Part shown: piece after piece, positions 14,169 to 17,532 of the stretch | Position numbering within the stretch: position 1 is the stretch's first letter | How the letters are laid out: the number at the start of each line of letters is the position of its first letter | Assembly: GCA_039805565.1 (NCBI GenBank) | Contig: JBDLTZ010000339.1 | Location: 1 to 17,532 of the forward strand | From: CALJIC01 sp039805565 | Lineage (GTDB): Bacteria > Chloroflexota > Chloroflexia > Chloroflexales > Roseiflexaceae | Direction: 5' to 3' | DNA length: 17,532 nucleotides | Made by a program: the position numbers and the translations under genes | The notes under the pieces: generated by a model | What the model saw: the letters and a program-made list of their open reading frames with translations, nothing else | What the model was told of the DNA's origin: nothing | The model's database searches: none

Positions 14169-15761
14169 ATGAGCACCCGTACCGCAATTGAGCGCGGAAA
14201 GACCGTTCTTGGCGTCGAGCTCGGCTCGACGCGCATCAAGGCGGTGCTGCTAGATGACAACCACACCCCCATCGCATCAGGAAGCTATGCGTGGGAAAAC
14301 CGATACGAACACGGCATCTGGACCTATCGGCTCGAAGATGTGTGGACCGGCCTCCAGGAGAGCTACCGCAGCCTCAGCGACGCGGTGTTTGCGCAGTACA
14401 ACGTCCGCATCCAATCCATCGGCGCCATTGGATTCAGCGCCATGATGCACGGCTACCTACCATTCGATCAAGACGGCAACCTGCTCGTGCCGTTCCGCAC
14501 CTGGCGCAACACCATTACCGGCCAGGCAGCAGCGGAGCTCACCGAGCTGTTCCAGTTCAATATTCCCCAGCGCTGGAGCATCGCACACCTCCACCAGGCG
14601 ATCCTGAACCAGGAACCCCACGTCAGTGCGATCAGCCATCTCACCACTTTGGCAGGCTATGTCCACTGGAAGCTGACCGGGCAGAAGGTGCTGGGCGTTG
14701 GCGAAGCCTCCGGCATGTTTCCTATCGATAGCACGGCCAATGACTATGATGCACGCATGCTCGAGCAGTTCAACGAGCAATCCGCGGTGGCCAAGCTCCC
14801 GTGGAAACTCCAGGACATCCTGCCCAAGGTTCTCGCCGCAGGAGAAGCCGCGGGTGTTCTGACCGAGGAAGGGGCCAGACTGCTCGACCCCGCCGGGAAC
14901 CTGCAGGCGGGTATACCCCTCTGCCCGCCCGAGGGCGACGCCGGCACCGGCATGGTCGCAACCAACAGCGTGGCGGAGCGAACCGGCAATGTGTCGGCGG
15001 GGACATCCGTCTTTGCCATGATCGTGCTGGAGCAGGCCCTGTCGAAGGTCTACTCAGAGATCGACATGGTGACAACGCCCACTGGGAAGCCGGTCGCTAT
15101 GGTGCATAGCAATAACTGCACATCCGATCTGAACGCCTGGATTGAGATCTTCCGGCAGTTCACACGTGTGCAGGGCGCGGAGATGCACGAATCGGAGCTG
15201 TATGAACTCCTGTACCAGCAGGCGCTCATAGGTGATGCTGATGGCGGCGGGCTGCTCGCCTACAACTACGTATCGGGCGAGCACATCACGCATCTTGCGG
15301 AGGGACGCCCCCTGTTCGTCCGAACGCCCGAGAGCCGTTTTACGCTGGCGAACTTCATGCGCGTGCACCTGTTCTCTGCGCTCGGCGCACTGAAGATAGG
15401 GTTAGATCTGCTCTTCGACCAGGAGCGCGTGCGGATCGACCAGGTCCTCGGCCACGGCGGCTTCTTCAAAACGAAGGACGTCGGTCAGAAGATCATGGCC
15501 GCAGCCCTCCAGGTGCCCGTGTCCGTCATGGATACCGCCGGCGAGGGCGGCGCCTGGGGAATCGCGCTGCTTGCCTCCTATATGCTCCACAAGTCCACGT
15601 ACGAGTCTCTGGAGATGTTCCTCTCCAGCTCGGTTTTTGCGGAGCAAAAGAGTTCAACAATCCTTCCTGATGAACAGGACGTGGCAGGCTTTATGGCGTT
15701 CATGCAGCGCTACAAGAAAGGGCTTGTCATCGAGCGAGCCGCGGTGGATGCACTGACGTAG
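14169..15761 (+). CDS. FGGY-family carbohydrate kinase, probable L-ribulokinase
   Basis: A 530-aa sugar kinase of the FGGY family (COG1070 type) that phosphorylates a ketopentose with ATP. Seen: the N-terminal phosphate loop TVLGVELGSTRIKAVLLDD, 'IGAIGFSAMMHGYLPFDQDG' with RTWRNTIT, CPPEGDAGTGMVATNSVAERTGNVSAGTS (ATPase motifs), and the C-terminal signature VLGHGGFFKTKDVGQKIMAAA. Its sequence is of the subfamily often annotated 'xylulokinase/ATPase' and differs from classical E. coli AraB, hence no symbol. Adjacency to araD and araA makes L-ribulose the likely substrate; L-ribulose-5-phosphate would then feed AraD. The ATG at 14169 is chosen because homologues start shortly before the GKTxLGxELGSTR motif; TTG 14127 and GTG 14160 are alternatives, and none has a strong ribosome site. 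Confidence 0.85.
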   Translation: MSTRTAIERGKTVLGVELGSTRIKAVLLDDNHTPIASGSYAWENRYEHGIWTYRLEDVWTGLQESYRSLSDAVFAQYNVRIQSIGAIGFSAMMHGYLPFDQDGNLLVPFRTWRNTITGQAAAELTELFQFNIPQRWSIAHLHQAILNQEPHVSAISHLTTLAGYVHWKLTGQKVLGVGEASGMFPIDSTANDYDARMLEQFNEQSAVAKLPWKLQDILPKVLAAGEAAGVLTEEGARLLDPAGNLQAGIPLCPPEGDAGTGMVATNSVAERTGNVSAGTSVFAMIVLEQALSKVYSEIDMVTTPTGKPVAMVHSNNCTSDLNAWIEIFRQFTRVQGAEMHESELYELLYQQALIGDADGGGLLAYNYVSGEHITHLAEGRPLFVRTPESRFTLANFMRVHLFSALGALKIGLDLLFDQERVRIDQVLGHGGFFKTKDVGQKIMAAALQVPVSVMDTAGEGGAWGIALLASYMLHKSTYESLEMFLSSSVFAEQKSSTILPDEQDVAGFMAFMQRYKKGLVIERAAVDALT

Positions 15762-15807
15762 ACACTGTCAGCCACGCAAGTGCGCCTAGCGGAGCGCGTG
15801 ATACCGT

Positions 15808-15841
15808 GCTGAAGCCACCCCCTTGTGGGTTGGCGATCAGC
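15808..15841 (+). terminator. Hairpin after the kinase gene
   Basis: A two-part stem: GCTGA pairs with TCAGC (outer) and GCCACCC pairs with GGGTTGGC with one bulge (inner), around a short CCTTGT-type loop. It begins 46 nt after the kinase stop codon and is the only evident hairpin there. No T tract follows, so it could be a weak terminator or an mRNA 3' end structure for the ara operon. Confidence 0.45.
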
Positions 15842-15893
15842 GAAGTCACTAATCCGAATGGTGTAGTTTAGACGTACGCGACGGGCTCACGGG

Positions 15894-16440
15894 TCAGATC
15901 GCCAGCATCTCCTTACAGCCACTGACGTTCTGACCCGCCCACAATGGAGAGAGATCGCCGCCTTGGCTCTCGGCTTTGGCCCCATCGGCGCCAGAGCCTA
16001 TGCATCCGCTGGGCACCGCTGGTGATCAACGAGAGCGGGCCGAGTTCGCTCATCGCGCGGTTGACACTCCCACGTGCGGGCGGTCCGGATAACACATCGG
16101 TCACCGCGGTATGCTGGGCAGCTCCAGTGCGTAGCGTGCCGCGATGCACGCCGCTAGTGGTAGCCTCGAGGCAGAGCAAGTACGCCGTGCCAACCTGCAC
16201 CTCCACCCCACCAAGGACCAGCTTCGCCGCAATCCCCTGCGCATCGACGGTGCCACCCCGCCCGCAGTGATCACCAGACGCCGAACGGCTCAAGCGATCT
16301 GAGGCACCAGGGCGAACATCACGGCTGCGTCATAAGATCGCCTGAGAGAGCCATCCCGGGGTGACCCGCTGCCTCCAAGCCCGGTGCGATAACGAACGTC
16401 ACACCACGCACGTCCAGCCAGCGTGCGGACTGGCCCTAAG
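15894..16440 (-). pseudogene. Nitronate monooxygenase (NPD/2-nitropropane dioxygenase family), frameshifted C-terminal remnant
   Basis: Reading leftward and changing frame recovers the family's C-terminal half in order: RWLDVRGVTFVIAPGLEAAG (GLEAGGH motif; nt about 16410-16350), MFALVPQIA-stop-AVRRLV then ITAGGVA (ALVPQIVDAV...AAGG), 'DAQGIAAKLVLGGVEVQVGT' with AYLLCLEATTSGVHRGTLRT, PPARGSVNRAMSELGPLS, and finally GDLSPLWAGQNVSGCKEMLA with stop 15894-15896. Intact family members are FMN-dependent TIM barrels of about 320-380 aa that oxidise alkyl nitronates. Here at least three frame changes and an in-frame stop are needed. The N-terminal half is absent: the IS5-family element begins about 10 bp upstream of the first readable codons, and nothing matching lies on its far side. 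Certainly non-functional. Confidence 0.88.
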
Positions 16441-16471
16441 CTTGTTCTAGGTTCTGTACGGCAACCTGCTG

Positions 16472-17331
16472 TCAGGTAGAGACGGAGGAGGTCAGCAGGC
16501 GCAGATAGCGTTCAATGATGGCCAGCTCGACCATCCCGAGATAGTGCACCGCGAGCTTCTCGTAGCGAGTGGCGACCGAACGGCATTCCTTGAGCCAGCC
16601 GATACAGCGCTCGACGACGTTGCGGCCACGATACCGGACGGGGTCATAGCTCACCGGTCGTCCACGCCGGCGTTTCCCGCGCTGGCGACGCGGCGGGATG
16701 ACCGCACCTATCCGGTGCTGACGCAACCACTGCCGGATACGCTGGGCGTGATAGGCTTTGTCACCGCCTACGCGCCGCGGCCGTCGTTGCACCCGTCCCT
16801 TCGGGCCTCGCATCTGCACGCTGTCAACCAACTCCTCGAACTGCGTCGACTCGTGTGCTGGGCCGGGGAGCAGGAGTGCGTGGAGCGGCAGACCATTGCC
16901 ATCAACCAGGACGTGGAGCTTGGTGCCGAAGCCGCCGCGGGAGCGCCCTAACGCATGATCAGCTGGCTCGTTTGTGGGTCCCCCTTTTTCCGCGCCCCCG
17001 CGGCAGCGCGGCTGGCACGGATCGAGGTGCTGTCGACCCACCACTGTTCCCAGTCCAGACGACCTTGGGCATCCAAGGTGTCGCGCAAGGCGAGCAGGAT
17101 GCGTCTGAAGCGCCCGTCCTGACACCAGCGACGATAGCGGTCATAGATGGTCGACCAGGGCCCATAGCGTTCCGGAATGTCGCGCCACTGCGCGCCCGTG
17201 CGCAGCTTCCAGAAGATGCCGTTGAGGATGCGTCGATGCTCGGCCCACGGATGACCACCAGCTCGACCTCCCGTCGGAAGATGGGGCTCGACCAGCGCAA
17301 ACTGTTCGTCACTCAGTTCATGTCGTCGCAT
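16472..17331 (-). CDS. IS5-family transposase, two reading frames joined by -1 frameshift
   Basis: The first frame runs from ATG 17331 to TAG 16948: MRRHELSDEQFALVEPHLPT, GGHPWAEHRRILNGIFWKLR, TGAQWRDIPERYGPWSTIYD, 'WWVDSTSIRAS' with the first catalytic Asp. The second frame continues FGTKLHVLVDGNGLPLHALL, RVGGDKAYHAQRIRQWLRQH (second Asp) and RNVVERCIGWLKECRSVATR (catalytic Glu), ending at 16472. The frames overlap, and the second is -1 relative to the first. A G-AAA-AAG run followed by G's (minus strand, 16990-16984) is a plausible slippery site, as is usual in IS427-group elements. AAAGGAGG sits 7 nt before the ATG. All DDE residues are present, so the element may still be active. Confidence 0.9.
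16984..16990 (-). promoter_or_regulatory. Programmed -1 frameshift site of the IS5-family transposase
   Basis: On the minus strand the zero-frame codons are CGG AAA AAG GGG; slipping back one base gives GAA AAA GGG GGA, which enters the second transposase frame. The A-AAG core is the common slippery motif of insertion sequences. The first frame ends about 35 nt further on, at TAG 16950-16948. Confidence 0.65.
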
Positions 17332-17467
17332 CAGCACGCCTCCTTTCCGCGTCCTGATGCACTCGTGCTGCAACCTCCTTGCCATCGCTAACGGGTTGCC
17401 GTACGGAACCTAGCGTCTCTCCGTGATAGTCCATACCTGCAATGTATACTCACTTGCGGAGGTAGAG

Positions 17468-17532
17468 ATGGAGATCGCCAAACTCTTTCAAAACGGCAAG
17501 AGCTAAGCTGTCCGTCTCCCCAAAAGAGTTCC
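17468..17532 (+). pseudogene. VapB-type antitoxin, start only, with nonsense and frameshift (runs off the window)
   Basis: ATG 17468 reads MEIAKLFQNGKS-stop-AVRLPK. Known: VapB antitoxins begin with a swapped-hairpin AbrB-like DNA-binding domain of the form 'AKLFxNGRSQAVRLPKEFR'. The TAA at 17504-17506 is exactly where that Gln (CAA) should be, one base different. A second lesion follows: removing one A from the AAAA run at 17522-17525 restores LPKEF. GGAGG (17458-17462) is a good ribosome site, and TATACT at 17445-17450 is a possible -10 box. The gene continues beyond the window, and a vapC toxin would be expected next. If the changes are real the antitoxin cannot be made from this start. 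Confidence 0.75.

Larger units (their letters stand above)
16450..17410. mobile_element. Complete IS5-family insertion sequence (IS427-type), 961 bp
   Basis: Terminal inverted repeats GGTTCTGTACGGCAACC (16450-16466) and GGTTGCCGTACGGAACC (17394-17410) match at 16 of 17 positions. The flanks read CTA on the left and TAG on the right, giving a TA target duplication (16448-16449, 17411-17412), as expected for the IS427 group. If CTAG is instead the duplicated site, the ends move in by one base each. It contains one two-frame transposase read leftward and looks intact. It separates the nitronate monooxygenase remnant from the vapB remnant. Confidence 0.88.

Noticed and set aside
15944..16270. 108-codon plus-strand open frame after the kinase gene
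   Set aside because: It lies opposite ordered nitronate monooxygenase motifs on the minus strand and has no motifs of its own.
1..17532. CRISPR array, tRNA or rRNA genes
   Set aside because: No regularly spaced identical repeats of 24-40 bp, and no cloverleaf or rRNA-like sequence was noticed on reading. A tRNAscan or Infernal run could not be done here.

Overview
The window is high-GC bacterial DNA. The gene mix (recO next to a PH/SHOCT membrane protein and purine nucleoside phosphorylase, a stand-alone Helicase_C_3-type protein, GH127 beside an ara cluster) resembles filamentous Chloroflexota. That placement is an inference from gene content, since no rRNA or marker phylogeny is available here.

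Layout. Positions 1-161 are the end of an IS630-family insertion sequence, sitting directly against the ribosome binding site of a DUF427 gene (177-674, +). A 17-bp perfect hairpin (698-738) separates this gene from a leftward housekeeping block: RecO (3488-2733), a PH-domain/SHOCT membrane protein (2695-2006), purine nucleoside phosphorylase (1893-1066) and a 79-aa unknown protein (1005-766). A degenerate 7-bp-periodic repeat fills the gap at 1913-2007. Upstream, also leftward, is a 641-aa Helicase_C_3-type protein (5596-3671) behind a strong sigma70-like promoter.

The centre (about 5700-8173, +) is visibly richer in A/T. It carries an ATP-grasp ligase of cyanophycin-synthetase/GshB type (6059-7132) and an inositol-monophosphatase-family enzyme (7397-8173). 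Related inverted repeats lie before and after the ligase gene, and two of them enclose a small structured element between the two genes.

From about 8300 to 15761 (+) lies an L-arabinose locus. It holds the decayed tail of a MalG-type sugar ABC permease, a probable GH127 fragment, one intact GH127 beta-L-arabinofuranosidase (8886-10679), a second GH127 wrecked by two internal deletions (10697-11405), then araD, araA and an FGGY kinase that probably acts as ribulokinase. The intact part makes a coherent route: arabinofuranoside to L-arabinose (GH127), L-ribulose (AraA), L-ribulose-5-P (kinase), D-xylulose-5-P (AraD). The transporter is broken and no regulator is visible.

The right end (15762-17532) is decayed. 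A multiply frameshifted nitronate monooxygenase remnant is cut off by a complete IS5-family element (16450-17410, two-frame transposase with a -1 slippery site). Beyond the element is a vapB antitoxin start carrying a CAA-to-TAA stop and a frameshift. At least four, probably five, broken genes lie right of 8300. I saw no CRISPR array, tRNA or rRNA.
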